This document shows positions 34,001-45,784 of a DNA stretch of 64,000 nucleotides, piece after piece. Location of the stretch: positions 1 through 64,000 of the forward strand of contig JADNRV010000151.1 of the NCBI GenBank assembly GCA_015499995.1, read 5' to 3'. The notes beneath the pieces were generated by a model. It did no database searches. It had not been told where the DNA came from and saw only the letters and a list, made by a program, of their open reading frames with translations. Origin of the DNA: Flammula alnicola. Its lineage: Eukaryota; Basidiomycota; Agaricomycetes; Agaricales; Strophariaceae. Numbering within the stretch: position 1 is the first letter of the stretch; every line of letters starts with the position of its first letter. A program made the position numbers and the translations under genes.

Positions 34001-35401
34001 CGTAGTTTGCTGGTGTTGTTTCTTGCGTTGCCCTGCGTATTTCTTCCTTACGCATCGCGTGAATGGAGCTCTGCGTTTCTCGTCGTCGTTGGGCATGGTG
34101 TCATCTTCAATCTTTTTTCCTTTTCCTACATCCTTTTGCCTCCTTTTGTTTTGCTGCTCTCAACACCCTCGCTAACTACTACCTTTTCACCGTCTTGTAG
34201 ATACCACGACTGGGAGCACTTCTCTTCGATTCGCAACCTCCGTGGGCCGCATACAGGTCTTCCGAACGTTCGCGAGACCCCACCGCAGACGGAGGACCTC
34301 CCTCCACCTGAGGATGCAGAGAAGGAGGCGATGAAGGAGAGAGAACGGGAGAAGAAGAGGGAAAGAGAGAAGAAGGAGAAGGAGAGGAAGGATAGAGAGC
34401 GGAAAGAGCGAGGGTCGTTGAAGGTCAAGCTAAAGTTGCCAACAGCATCACTAGCTGCTGCGACGGAGGTGCAGGTGCAAAGAGAGGAGAAGGTGCAGGA
34501 GACTGCTGCGGACGCCCAACGCACAGTTGGAGATCCTTTGTTGATTCCTTTGCCTACATCTCGATCTGCCTCGCCTTTCCCGCATTCCCAGAGCCTCGTT
34601 CAACCTTCGCAACCCGTTCTCTCTCCGAGCACGCCGAGCAAGCATCCGTTGTCGACGTCGACCACATCGTCGTCGTCTTCTTCCACCGAGTCACAGCCAG
34701 CGCACCTGCGCTCGCATTCCAGGCAGGCTCATCTTCAGACTGGTACACCAGGAGCAAGGGCGCAGTATCGCTCTCCGAAGCGCACATTTGACGAGTCGAG
34801 TGCGTCGGGTGGCGAGGATGCGGATGGAAGGGAAGGTCGGGAGAAGAGGTCGCGGATGCGTATGGGATCGACGTCGGGTCCTGCTGACAGTAGCGCCGAT
34901 GCGTCGTCACAAGGCGCACGAGGAGCGGACGGCGAGGACGTGGAAATGGAAATGGAGGTCGACGTCGACGGTGAAGCTGATACGCCAGGCCTATCAGCGC
35001 CCGGCTCGACGTCCAGTTCGTCCGAGACGAGCTCCGAAGCTGCGTCGGAGGTGTCGTCTTCTACGTCGCCGTCACCTGCGCCCCCCGAGCCTGACGCTGT
35101 GATGACGACGCCCAAGCAGAAATCGCAGAGGTACCTGCACCAGCACCACGTGCAGGGCGAGAAGCCGCTGACGCGGAGGCAGCGCAAGGCGCTTGGGCTG
35201 CCGAAGCAGAGGCACTTGGGCGGCGTGGTTAGTGTTGCGCCGGGTGCGTCTGCGGGCAAGATCGTGATTCCTGGGGGCAGGTGGACGGGGCGTGCCGCAG
35301 GCGCAGTGGGCGTGGTGGCGGAGTCGGAGGCCGATGAGGAGTGGAGGCGGAATGGGACCGGCAGGTTGGATGTTAGAGGGTTCAGGGAGCTGAAGATCTA
35401 G
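31043..35401 (+). CDS. OTU-domain cysteine protease (putative deubiquitinase), intact
   Basis: Exons 31043-31088, 31706-31740, 31950-32069, 32575-32830, 33399-33909 and 34201-35401 join in frame to 722 residues. Introns are unusually long for this window (about 210-620 bp). The OTU domain starts near residue 28: LLSTQLSLLGLY, then GDGNCLFRALADQ with catalytic Asp46 and Cys49. QICDWIEAHGERYEGFVE and MELSAFAHMTRRNVKVVQPG follow, and YHDWEHFSSIRN (residues 324-335) holds the likely catalytic His329. This order matches OTUD3-like deubiquitinases, which remove ubiquitin from substrates. The domain is interrupted by a Lys/Glu-rich loop (about residues 88-130) and a Ser/acidic region (about 185-320). 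A charged helix (residues 360-390) and a Ser-rich tail follow. The acceptor at 31949 is my best choice. Confidence 0.85.
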
Positions 35402-36549
35402 CATGAGGCGGAGTTCTCTGCTTCAGACCCCTTTGTGGTTCTATTTTCGGCGCTCGGACATGGCACAACCCACACGACACGCAGTGGATTGAAGGATGGA
35501 CGAACTGTACTCCTCGTACGTCGGGCTTGGTGCCTACGCGAAGGCATGGCTTGTCGAGGCACGACACGACCTGGCACCGAGATATTCATCCAAACTGCAG
35601 TGCCCATCGATCTTTTGGCACTTTTTCGTGGTTCCGCCCTGCCAGAGGGCGCTGGATAGAAGGCCATGAGCTCCATTGCACGACGAGCTCTATTTTACGA
35701 CGGGAAGATCACGGCTTTGATGGATCTCGTCGTTTATTTACTTTCATTTCGACGAACGCGTTCGCCCTTGTGGCCCTTGGAGGGGTGGTACAAGCCCGTC
35801 CCATTGTTGGTGTCGGATTTAGACCGACGATGTCTCCTGCAGGAGGGATTGGGTTATTCGAGTCCACCGCTGGCCCGCAAGACTCGTGATATTCTGCACA
35901 CCATCTCATACACGCATACGACTGGTGTCGCCTCATCAAAGCTTTACATTGCTGCCCTTCGTCATCACCTGCAGGCGGGTTGATCAGTCTGCCAGGCGCT
36001 TTGTCGTTTCGCGGGTTAGAGGTTCCTCATCATCGAAGAGATTAGACAGTGCCCGATGTCTAGAAGGGAGGGCCCTCGCGCTGGCACATGGGCACGATTA
36101 TTGAACGTTTAATGAACCCTGAACCAGCTCTAATACGTCGCCCATCCTTCCCATAATTCTTCTTTGTGGTTTTCTTTTTTCTTACCCTTTTCTGTAAAGC
36201 TTCGCATACTTATGTGGCGTATTCGCCTCTCCACCCTCACGACCGCTACGAATTTCCTGTTCTCATCCAACTAGCATCGAACATATGCATTAACGCCTAC
36301 CTTCTCGTTTTCTATTACTCCCCTCTTTACTCGCAAGCATCCGCATTCGAATCTTATTTGGCATTACACTGCATCGTACTCATGTTCGCATCGGTATCTC
36401 ATATAATTCATCTTATTATATGCAAGACACAACCACCATCCCAAAACAATACTTCTGTCTAGTGTTTCATCGTCCGCTGTCGAGTAATGGATAAAATTCG
36501 GTCATGCGCCGGCTCAAGATGAGCACGTCGAGGTATCACTGTTCAAATT
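35402..36549 (+). repeat. OTU 3' flank, present inverted at 11.2-12.35 kb
   Basis: Downstream region of the OTU gene with no supported gene of its own. It is matched in inverse orientation by 11,220-12,330. Confidence 0.7.
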
Positions 36550-36740
36550 CTAGTCCATCATGTCATAAACAGTGGCCCCGGATCTCTCTCGCAGGTCAAG
36601 AATAATCTCCAAAGCTGCTCCAAAACATGTCTTTGCTTCGCTAGGGCGGTTCAAATAATTACAGAAGGGAATGTTACTCACTTGCATCGACTCGAGACAA
36701 GTACCTCCTCGATGAGGGAGATTCTCCTGCACATCGAGAA
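36550..36740 (-). pseudogene. Orphan 3' end of a NACHT gene
   Basis: Minus-strand exon-4-like piece (LPHRGGTCLESMQ before GTGAGT) and a C-terminal exon reading NRPSEAKTCFGAALEIILDL and ending TVYDMMD. This C-terminus differs from those of the complete copies and is shared with the remnant at 10945-11212, which points to a lost third NACHT type. Confidence 0.6.
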
Positions 36741-36884
36741 TCGGCTCCAGCAGCGGCTGCGGTGACCACCTCGCAAAACAAGCAGCCCTGCCCGCCACTG
36801 TCACCTGTCAAGATTGACGCAGAGACTATGGTATCCAGTGCTCGGCCACTCACTCCGCTGCGCATACGGCCTCAACGAGAAGAC

Positions 36885-37030
36885 TACAGCCAGTTTTCGT
36901 CCTATCTGGAATCACAAAAGAGGTCCTGCGCTGCGCATGATGCGTGGGAGGCTTGGCTCGAGAGTGGTCAGGATTCGCGGACACTGAGAACTTGGCGAAG
37001 AGAGGACAGGTTATTTTTTAAAGGAGGATG
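36885..37030 (+). repeat. Short duplicated coding-like segment
   Basis: Encodes AAHDAWEAWLESGQDSRTLR in the plus frame. The inverse copy at 20,758-20,945 encodes AAHDAWEAW with a different tail. A fragment of an unidentified gene is likely. Confidence 0.4.
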
Positions 37031-37314
37031 AGGGAGAGATATTGCGGTGGTGCACGTAAGGGTTCGCATGGTCCCTATTAACAACTCAAAAAAGAAAAAG
37101 TTGGAGTAGTTGTCGTCTCGTGTTCTCTGTGCTCATTTTACTAGGGCTGGGAAACTGTGTATTTGTTGAAAGTAACATTCACATCTAAATTCGGGATCGC
37201 CGGGCATTCAGTATGGAAGGCTGGGATTTGGCTGGGATATACCTCGCCTCTCTTCGGGCACTTTGAGGAGAGTCTAACTATCACTTGTTAAAGTCATATA
37301 TGTATGGCATGTTT

Positions 37315-39388
37315 TTAGTTCGACGGTAGCTCTTCAGAATCATATCTCTCCAGGTCGCTAAGTTCTCCTTTGTTCCACTTCTTGTATTCCAGGTCCAAAA
37401 GATGACGCACTGCTCGATAATATATAGTTGCTTTGCTAGGGCGGTTGCGATGATGGCATTCCTAAGGGGCATCAAGTCCGTTTTAATATTTGTCAAGAAA
37501 CACACAATGTCATTGCCCACAAGGGACTGGTACTCACCTCCATCGACTCCAGACAATTACCTTTTCGACGGGGTAGGTGCAGATACCAACCTTGGGTAAA
37601 TGACTGTTCTGTCTGTCTGGAGGGCAGCAAAATGTCAATTCCAAAGTCCTCTGCAGAAGAATACAAATAGATACCTCATGTGGAGCCTACGCTGAATTGC
37701 CAAAGCCCTTTCACGAACCCATTCCTGTGCAAGATGGTAGTAAAATAAGAGCGCATTAGTACACTTGATTTTGTCACAAAGTTGGTCCTGGTCGGATACT
37801 GAGGATAAGATCCAGTGACGGTCCCAGCAATGAACTGCATACCCCTTGACCATCTCAGCCTGTGGATAATACAAGCCATGTATGGCTATTTTTTAACAAT
37901 GAATAAACACCAATAAGCAGTATATCTGGTGCACAAGGCTAGGTCTCACCTGTAGCAGGGTTAAGTCTGATTGTTTTTAAACATGCGAGGGCCAAGCGAC
38001 TGTGGATTGCATTCATGTCAACAAAGTAATTGCCAGACCGAGAAGCATCAAGCAGAAAGTCCGGCAAGGATTTATGGAAGAATTTGACCTTGCCATTCTT
38101 GGAAACATCTACTAGGGACAGGATTGTCCTCAAAGCCTTCTTGGTTTGAAGACCAAGGAGCTCTTCCATGAATTGATAGGGGTCGGTTAAGTAACACGGT
38201 AGAGAATTAAAATCATTGACAGCAATGACAGCGCCCAAAACATCCAAGGTCTGCAGCTTGTCCGGAGATGATGAGAGAATTTGGAGGTACAGCTGATCGA
38301 GGGCGGCAAGGGGATTGGTCGAGTTACCAATTTTCGAAGCCCTGGCCACGCTGAGGACAAGGTTGAGCTGAACAGTCGGTTGATTGGATGGCTCGCTGAC
38401 GAATTTAAGCACTGTCGAGGCGTAGATGAATTGTCCCGATGCTCTTTCGACAAGCTCATCTACCTCGCTGTCGGCAGGCCATGGCTGGGACACACTGGCC
38501 ATCGCTAGTCGGTGTTCACGACTGCTGCAGATCTCAGAGAACCGTGACTGGAGGAATGTCCGAATATCTTCATCTGTCTCTGACGTTTGTTTGAGAAACA
38601 TTTGACGAATTTGTCGCGACGGCATTAGATCCTCGAACTCGTTGCGGATCCAGGGCTCGGGTCGGCTTGTCAGGACAATCTTGATGGGGAGATTGCCGTG
38701 TTGAGATATGGAGCCCAAGAGTCGCACTATTTCTGCCTGGGTCGTCTCTCCAAGACATTCATCGAGTCCATCAATCACGATAACGACGGGACGTGTAGCG
38801 AAATCGAGCAGTCGAAGCGGTTCGATTATGAGCGCCTCGAGTTGGAGCTTCATATTTTTCTTCAAAATCGACGGGTCTGCCTTGATTTTCTCCTCGATTG
38901 CCCGTCCGAATGTATCTGGGATGGCGGTAGCGAGCTGATATGAGATAGTGGAGAAGAGGGATCGGGGGTCGTTACGTCCAGCTACCATTCGTGAAAAGAA
39001 GAAACTTCCTCCCAGTTGGCCAGACTCCAGAAGTCGCTCACATACGGTCTGTGCAATTGCTGTCTTTCCTACGCCCGCTGGACCATTCATCCAGAATATT
39101 CGGGACTCGTCGGTCCCAAGAGGCCTGTGGGTCCATTGGACAATGCTGTTGACTATCGCTTTGCGTGTATTCGGATGACACTTTGGAGGTGGGTGTCGTT
39201 CTGCAGAATCGTGAGTTGCGCCGTGTGTAATATTCTGGAATAGTATTTGAAGCCCTATAAAATAGCCTAAGGTACGAAGGTTTAGCTAGTACATGGTCTT
39301 GTTACGCACCAGTCAATCCAGTATCGAATCTTCCATTGAATGTACCACCGGAAATATAGACGTCTCGAGGGTCTTCAAAGTAAGCCAT
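37315..39388 (-). CDS. NACHT-domain STAND NTPase (NLR-like), copy D, intact
   Basis: Exons 39388-39310, 39254-37950, 37885-37675, 37616-37538 and 37461-37315 give 606 residues. It carries the N-terminal YISGGTFNG exon, Walker A GPAGVGKT, Walker B VVIVIDGLDE and TSRPEPW. The ATPase half is of the A/B type (IPDTFGRAIEEKIKADPSIL). The following block LAMASVSQPWPADSE is shared only with copy E, and WIRNEFEDLMPSRQIRQMFL is private, so the gene looks mosaic. Head to head with intact F-box copy 2, 842 bp between starts. Confidence 0.85.
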
Positions 39389-40230
39389 TCTCAGTTCTCT
39401 TTGGGTTTTGTGAAGGCGTGCTAAATAACAGCAAATAGCGTGAGCGGCGTAGAGTTTAGGTGGTACGTAGATCTAGGGAAATCTCACTTAGAAATGGTTG
39501 GATTGGAGGATAGCCGTCAGTTGATAGGCCAGCTTGCACTGCGAGAAGTCATAGATAATTGGCTGTCGCAAATGAGTGGTCGAGCTCGCATTGCGAGTAG
39601 TTTTAAATACAGTAGGTATTGAACTCGTGCTTTACACGTTGTGTGCAATGGGCAATGCGATATCATTTGTCTGAGGCAGTGTTGAGATAAATATGTCTGC
39701 GAATGGCGATGTAGGGAATCGGAATATTGCGCCGTTTGCAGGCTCTTGGAGATGATTCAAAGTCCGGTCCACGATTTGCCTATACAATACAGCAGATGAC
39801 ACTGTTACGATTTGCCCACCATACTCGAGTAACTCACATACCTTATCCTCCTTCCTCTCTACAACACTGATACTCCGTTCACCCAAACTCAAACGTCCTG
39901 ACATCCATCTATCCACGGACCACGGAGCCCATGTATGACGAACTGAGCACGGTCAGACACTGCGCACCTTTTGTCGGCGACAACCTCTTGTCCTCATTCA
40001 CACTGACAAGCGCCGGCCCTACGACGCTACCCTTAGCGCCATCAGACCGCAGACAAAACATCGCAGCCCCGCAGTGCCAACGGTATTTTTCTCCGCAGCA
40101 TTCCACCGCCCTGAAAATATGAGAGAATCAATGTTTATCGACACCCACCCCAGAATCTCTCACTCACTCACCACCAACCTCCCTGCTTCGATCTTAAACA
40201 GAGCAGCATACATAAAATCACTCACCCACC
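39389..40230. promoter_or_regulatory. Bidirectional spacer between NACHT D and F-box copy 2
   Basis: The left 110 bp are the NACHT 5' flank; the right 330 bp (39,900-40,230) are the F-box 5' flank. This is the only place in the window where an intact NACHT and an intact F-box gene share an upstream region. Confidence 0.5.
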
Positions 40231-41556
40231 ATGATCATCGACGACAAAGTCATCTTGCTGTCCCCTCCTCCCTACCAATCCAGCTGCTCCTCCTACGGCG
40301 ACTCCACCCCCACCCTCACCTCCCTGCCCCTTATCTCAAACCCAAACTCAAAACCCACCCTGACCTACTTGTCCCCACACATCCTCCTCCAGATTATCCA
40401 CACCGTCCTGCACGGAAAGCCCCAGCTGCCCACCTACAACCCGCACGACCGGTACGACGCGGCGTACTATGAAGAAACCAAGCCCGAGCGGCAGCGCAAG
40501 ATACTGTTCTGGCTGTCCACATCGCTGAGGCTGGTGTCGCGGCAGCTGTACATCGCGAGCATGCACGAGTTGCGCTCGACCTACCTCCCCGCGTACCAGG
40601 CCATGATCCGCCCGGGGTACTCGAGCGACCCGTTCCCGATGGGCGTCCCTGCTGCCTCGTCCCCAAACTCCCCAAACTCTAACGCCAATGCTCCATATCT
40701 CAACGGCGCCCCGCCCGCATACGAGACCCCCACACCCTCATCGTCACCCTATAACTATACCCCAGACATGTCCCCCCTGCTCACACCACACCGCGAGACT
40801 CCCGTCCTCGATCGCTTCATCCTCCTCAAAGTCCGCCAAGACGTCTTCGCGGACGAGTCGGAGCTGCACATGGACCGCGAGGACGCGTTTCGGGACTTAT
40901 TCGACGTCGCCCAGCCGCGGGGCCGCCTAGAGGATCTCGTACGGATTTACGGCGTGAGGGAGGGCGTTGTGAGCGTGCCTGGGTGGGATGGTGGCGAAGG
41001 GGGTAATACTAATAATGCACAGCGGAGGATGTACACCGCGAGTTCGAACGGGTCGCAGTGCTCGTCTGTTCTCAGTTTGGGTTTGGAGCCGGCGGAGCGG
41101 CTGTCGCCTTCGCCGTCATTTTCCTCAATGACCTCGGCGCCTGCACAAGCGCAACCACCACCAGCAAGTGTACCATCGCCCAAACCCACCTCGACATGGC
41201 GCTCCTTCTTCAAAAAGCCCACCTCGCCCGCCTCTTCCTCCGGCGCGTCTTCTCCGCGTATCCCATCTTTCCCCTCCTCTGCCGCAGCTACTCCGCCCAA
41301 TACCAAGAATTCCACAACCTCATCCAAAAACCCTTCCTTCCACCAACAACAAACGCAACAACAACGAACACCGAAATTCACCCCGCTCCCCTTCCCCTCC
41401 CTCTCCATCTCCTTCTCCCCACGGCGCATCGGGCTCGTGCTGAACCGCGGGCGGACGATTGCGGAGGTGCTGAGGGTGCCTGGGAAGAAGGAGCCGCTGG
41501 AGGTGCTTGCGTGGGGCTTGGTTAGGGAGTTGAAGGCGGAGTTGGGGGCGAGTTGA
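40231..41556 (+). CDS. F-box-like protein, intact copy 2
   Basis: Intronless, 441 residues, starting MIIDDKVILLSPPPY after CCCACC. F-box-like helix YLSPHILLQIIHTVL, conserved core QRKILFWLSTSLRLVSRQLY, the LLKVRQDVFADESELHMDRE stretch and the C-terminal FPSLSISFSPRRIGLVLN are all intact. Differences from copy 1 are concentrated in the Pro/Ser/Gln-rich middle, where repeat lengths vary. Convergent with NACHT E (464 bp between stops). Confidence 0.8.
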   Translation: MIIDDKVILLSPPPYQSSCSSYGDSTPTLTSLPLISNPNSKPTLTYLSPHILLQIIHTVLHGKPQLPTYNPHDRYDAAYYEETKPERQRKILFWLSTSLRLVSRQLYIASMHELRSTYLPAYQAMIRPGYSSDPFPMGVPAASSPNSPNSNANAPYLNGAPPAYETPTPSSSPYNYTPDMSPLLTPHRETPVLDRFILLKVRQDVFADESELHMDREDAFRDLFDVAQPRGRLEDLVRIYGVREGVVSVPGWDGGEGGNTNNAQRRMYTASSNGSQCSSVLSLGLEPAERLSPSPSFSSMTSAPAQAQPPPASVPSPKPTSTWRSFFKKPTSPASSSGASSPRIPSFPSSAAATPPNTKNSTTSSKNPSFHQQQTQQQRTPKFTPLPFPSLSISFSPRRIGLVLNRGRTIAEVLRVPGKKEPLEVLAWGLVRELKAELGAS

Positions 41557-42019
41557 GTTGAGTTGAGGCTGGTCTGGTTTCGAATTCTCTGCTAGGACGT
41601 CGTCGTCGTGCATACCTCTGACTCTCGATACCTCGACTTGCACATCTATCATTACATCACGTACTGTATATGTGTATATATGTATTCACCACTTGATATC
41701 GACCACATAGGATCAATTGTACTGTACTGCTACTTCTATGTAATACTGTATATATACTGAATATCACTTCCTATCTTGCTCACTGTGCTTATTTCACAAG
41801 AACCGGGAAGCCATGTATTTTTTGAGAGCAATGATTCATATCTACATTCGTGATCTGCCGGCATCATTCAATATGGGATGTGGGGATTGCGTTGGGATGT
41901 ACGCTCCCCTCGAGCACGTAGAGGAGAGTCCAACTATCACTCATTAAAATCGTATGTATGGCACGTTTCTAGTTCGACCGTAGCTCTCCAGAACCATACC
42001 CCTCCGGGTCGCTAAGAGC

Positions 42020-44041
42020 TCAGTTGATTCTGCATCTCGTACCTTGTACCCAGGTCCCAACAACCTGGTTCACTGCTTGATAATATATATTTGCTTCGCT
42101 AGGGCGGTTGCGACGATAGCATTCCTACATAAGGAGATTAAGTATGTGTCAAGGTAGAAATAAATAATGTTATTGCCCACAAGGGACACCCACCTCTATC
42201 GACTCTAGACAATTACCTTTTCGACGGGGTCGGTGCGAAAAATCACTTCGGGCAATCCATGACGATTCTATCCATCTAAAAGGCAGCAAAATGTTTAATT
42301 CTAAATAGTCCTCTGCAGAAGAATACAAATAAATACCTCATGTGGAGCCTGCGCCGAACTGTCAAAGCCCTTTCAAGCACCCATGCCCGTGCAAGATGGT
42401 AGTAAAATAAAGAAGAATTGATACTCTTGATTTCGTCACAAAGTTGGTCCTGGTCGGATACTGAGGACAACATCCAGTGACGACGCCAGAAATAAACTGC
42501 GTACACCTCCATCCCAGCATGCACGGCTGTTTTTTAACAATGAATCAACAGCAATGAGCAGTAGATATGATGCAAAAGGTTAGGTCTCACCCATAGCGGG
42601 GTCGAGTCTAATCGTTTTTAAACATGCGAGGGCCATGCGACTGTGGACCGCATTAATGTCAATAAAGTAATTGCCAGACCGAGAAGCATTGAGCAGAAAG
42701 TCCGGGAAGGATTTGTGGAAAAATTTGACCTTGCCGATCTCGGAAACATCTACCAGGGACCGGATTGTCCGCAAAGCCTTCTCAGGTTGAAGACCAAGGA
42801 GTTCTTCCATGACTCGACAGAGGTTGGTTAAGTAACGCTTTAGATCACCAAAACCATTGATGGTCTCGGTCAGGGCAATGACAGCGCCCAAAACATCCAA
42901 GGTCTGCCGCTTGTCCGGAGATGTTGAGAGAATCTGGATGTACAGTTGATCGAGGTCGGCAAAGGGATTGGTCGAGTTATCATTTTTCGAAGCCCTGGCC
43001 GCGCTAAGGATAAGGCCGAGCTGAACAGTGGGTTGATTAGATGGGTCGCCGACGAATTTAAGCACTGTCGCGGCGTAGATGAATTGACCCGATGCCCTTT
43101 CGACAAGCTCATCTGCCTCGCTGTCGGCAGGCCAGGGCTGGGATACACTGGCCATCGCTAGTCGGTGGTCCGGAGCGCTGCAGATATCTGTGAACCCCGA
43201 TCGAAGAAACGTCCGAATATCTTTGTCTGTCTCTGACGTTTGCTTAAGAAAGGTTCGACGAGTATGCGGCAATAACAGCGGAGTGTCGAACTCGTGCTGA
43301 ATCCAAGGCTCCGGTCGGCTTGTCAGGATAAACTTGATAGGAAGATGTTTGTATCGAGATAGGGAGCCCAAGAGTTGGACTATTTCTTTCTGAGCCGTTT
43401 CTCCTTGGCATTCATCGAGTCCATCAATGACGACGATGAGCGGGCTTGTAGACGGATCGAGTAACCGAAGGGGCTCAATGATGAGCTTTTCGAGTTGGAG
43501 CTTCATATTTTTCTTCGAAATCGCAGGATCGTCTTTGATTTTCTCCTCAACTGCGTTGCGAATCGTCGGTCGGTCGGCGCTAGCGAGCTGGTATGCGATG
43601 GCAGGAAATAAACATTCGGAAGTGTTCCGCCCAGCTGCCATTCGTGCAAAGAAGAAGCTCCCTCCCAGTTGACCGGACTTCAGCAGTCGCTCGCAGACCG
43701 TCCGTGCGATTGCTGTCTTTCCTACGCCCGCCGGACCATTCATCCAGAATATTCGCGACTTGTCACTCTCAAGAGGCCTACGCGTCCACGCGAGGATGGT
43801 CTTCACTATTTTTTTGCGTGTACCCGGATGACACTTTGAAGGGGGATCCTGTTGCGCGGCATCATGTGTTGCGCCAGGTGTGATACTCTGAGATAATATT
43901 TGAAGCCCTATAAAATAGCCTGAGTTACGAAAGTTTGGCTGGTACATGGTCTTGTTACACACCAGTCAATCCAGTATCGAATCTTCCATTGAATGTACCA
44001 CCGGAAATATAGACGTCTCGAGGGTCTTCAATGTAAGCCAT
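42020..44041 (-). CDS. NACHT-domain STAND NTPase (NLR-like), copy E, shifted C-terminus
   Basis: Exons 44041-43963, 43907-42591, 42526-42337, 42275-42194 and 42124-42020 give 590 residues. Walker A GPAGVGKTAIA, Walker B LIVVIDGLDE and TSRPEPW are present. The first half is of the C/H type (PGATHDAAQQDPPSKCHP), while LAMASVSQPWPADSE is shared with D. In the last exon one C present in other copies (GTTGTTCGGGAC) is missing at about 42,058-42,062, so the final residues leave the family frame and end early at QGTRCRIN. Exon 3 is 21 bp shorter than in A, B, D and F. Core ATPase function should be unaffected if the tail is dispensable. Confidence 0.8.
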
Positions 44042-44344
44042 TCTTGGTTTTCTTTGGGTTTTTCTGAAGGCGCGCTAAATAAGAGCAACTAGCGTGAGCG
44101 ACATAAAGTCTAGACGGTACATAGATCTAGGGAAATCTCACTTGGAAGGTTGGAGTGGGAGGATAGCCACGAGTTGATGGGCCAGATTGCACTGCGAGAA
44201 GTTATAGTGGCCGTCGCCAATCAGTGGTCGAGCCGGCATTCCAGTGGTTTAGTGTGTTAACGTTGAATGTTGACCGGTGACCTCGTGCTTTCCACGTTGT
44301 GTGCAGGGCAATGCGACATTACATATCCACCAAGATCCGCCACC

Positions 44345-44829
44345 CAGTGTTGGCATATCCACTGGCGGACATGTAACGCCATGCCCATGTTTTCGTGGAT
44401 ATCCATGTGTTTGCCCATGCCCCACGGTGGTGGTGGGAATTCCCAGGGTTTTGATTGTCAGTCCTCCGCGTGACCTCGAGAACAAACTTCAAATCGAGAA
44501 CGGTTGAATCAGACCGGGCGGATCACGGCCTCGGAAACAGCACCCAAAGCCGCACCCGCGCACCCGCGGCACCTGCTGCCGCAGTCCCCGTACCACAAAA
44601 AAACCACCCAATACTCTTGTTGACTTCTTGAATGCATATTGGTCAAAGATAAAGGCAATGTCAGTTACTAACAACTTGGAGGAGAGATATGTTCGCTTCA
44701 TCCACAGCCTAGCACAGCCCCTTCCATATCGGGCATTCCCCATGCCCACACATGGTCGTGGATATCCATGTTTCCGTGGATATCAGCACAACCACGTGGA
44801 TATCCACTGGATGTGCCAACACTGCCGCC
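44345..44829. mobile_element. Putative MITE-like element with imperfect inverted ends and GTGGATATCCAC palindromes
   Basis: The left end CAGTGTTGGCATATCCACTGG (44,345-44,365) is matched in inverse orientation by 44,805-44,826 (TGGATGTGCCAACACTG), about 480 bp apart. The palindrome-like GTGGATATCCA recurs at 44,395, 44,757 and 44,793, with a partial copy at 44,775. There is no coding capacity. It resembles a small non-autonomous element. No clear target-site duplication was found. Confidence 0.45.
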
Positions 44830-44844
44830 ACCTGCTCGCTTCGC

Positions 44845-45080
44845 CATCCTACATAGGGTGAGTTCCCGCCGGCCCGGGTAGTCGGGTGAAGCTGGACCTA
44901 ACCTTTTCATCTATCAAGGATTCATGCACTTTAAGGCTCAAGCATATAGAGACTCGGATGTCTAGTTTTCTTGCAAATAAAGTATCTAGTAGGATACATA
45001 TACCCATCTACCGGTTTTTGTCAAGAAATACGCCAGGATGAGCGCGATATGGGCCGTTCAAGAAAGTTACTGATAGGAAT
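44845..45080 (+). repeat. Coding-like direct repeat, unit 1
   Basis: From CGCCATCCTA, aligns with 45,785-46,020. It reads QIKYLVGYIYPSTGFCQEIR. The gene of origin is unknown. Confidence 0.5.
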
Positions 45081-45479
45081 CTGGGATTTGCGCGTCAAAA
45101 TTTGTTGGTTGTCCGGTCATTCAATATTCAGCCACTTGTCCGAGGCAGTGTTGAGACGCGAATGGCAATGCGGTGGCCCTCATTTGGCTCTGAATGTCAG
45201 AACGGTTAGGCTCAGGATTTGTCAGGAGTCAGGACCGCCGAAAGCGACAAGATGTTCGCAGGTCCAGAGACTCTACGCGAAGCTGATTTAGGTGCTGCAA
45301 ATAAATTGCCACGCAGGACGCGATGCAGGGAATATTGCGCCCTTGACCAAGAAAAGCAAAATTTCAATTTTCAAAGTCACTCTACGTCCCTGTGTACTAG
45401 CGTCCACGATTTGCCCACCCACATAACCGACTTCCTCCCTGTCATCCATCAGTCCATGGACCACGGAGCTTATGTATGA

Positions 45480-45700
45480 CGAACTGAGCACATTCGACAC
45501 TGCCCACCTTCTCGAACATTTGTCATCGACAACATTATTTTGTCCTCATTCACACTCCCGATAAGCATCGACCCAATGACTTCTGCCCTTAGCGCCATCA
45601 GACCACAGCCCCACAGCGTCAACGGCATTCGGAATCGTCTCAGCATTCCACCAGCCTAAAAGTGCGAGAATCCGACAACCAAAGTGCATCTACACCTGCA
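45480..45700 (+). repeat. Orphan F-box gene 5' flank (right)
   Basis: Matches the F-box 5' flank (CCTTAGCGCCATCAGACC at about 45,588) in the orientation leading to a start codon. F-box coding sequence is missing; OTU-derived sequence follows from about 46.1 kb. Same chimeric order as 23,230-20,758 on the other strand. Confidence 0.65.
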
Positions 45701-45784
45701 TACTATGATACGCCGCAACTAGTCCCGCAGCTGAATTTCTCACAGTACATCGCCGGCAGCATACATACGGGGCCGGGGGCAATG

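Noticed and set aside
34554..35404. Minus-strand frames opposite OTU exon 6
   Set aside because: Arginine-rich antisense shadows of the Ser/Ala/Glu-rich exon; no independent support.
35402..36462. Open frames downstream of the OTU gene
   Set aside because: They lack domains and splice logic. The matching inverted copy does not preserve the frames.
40947..41429. Minus-strand frame of 160 codons opposite F-box copy 2
   Set aside because: Shadow of the GC-rich F-box coding strand. It recurs only where the F-box gene does.
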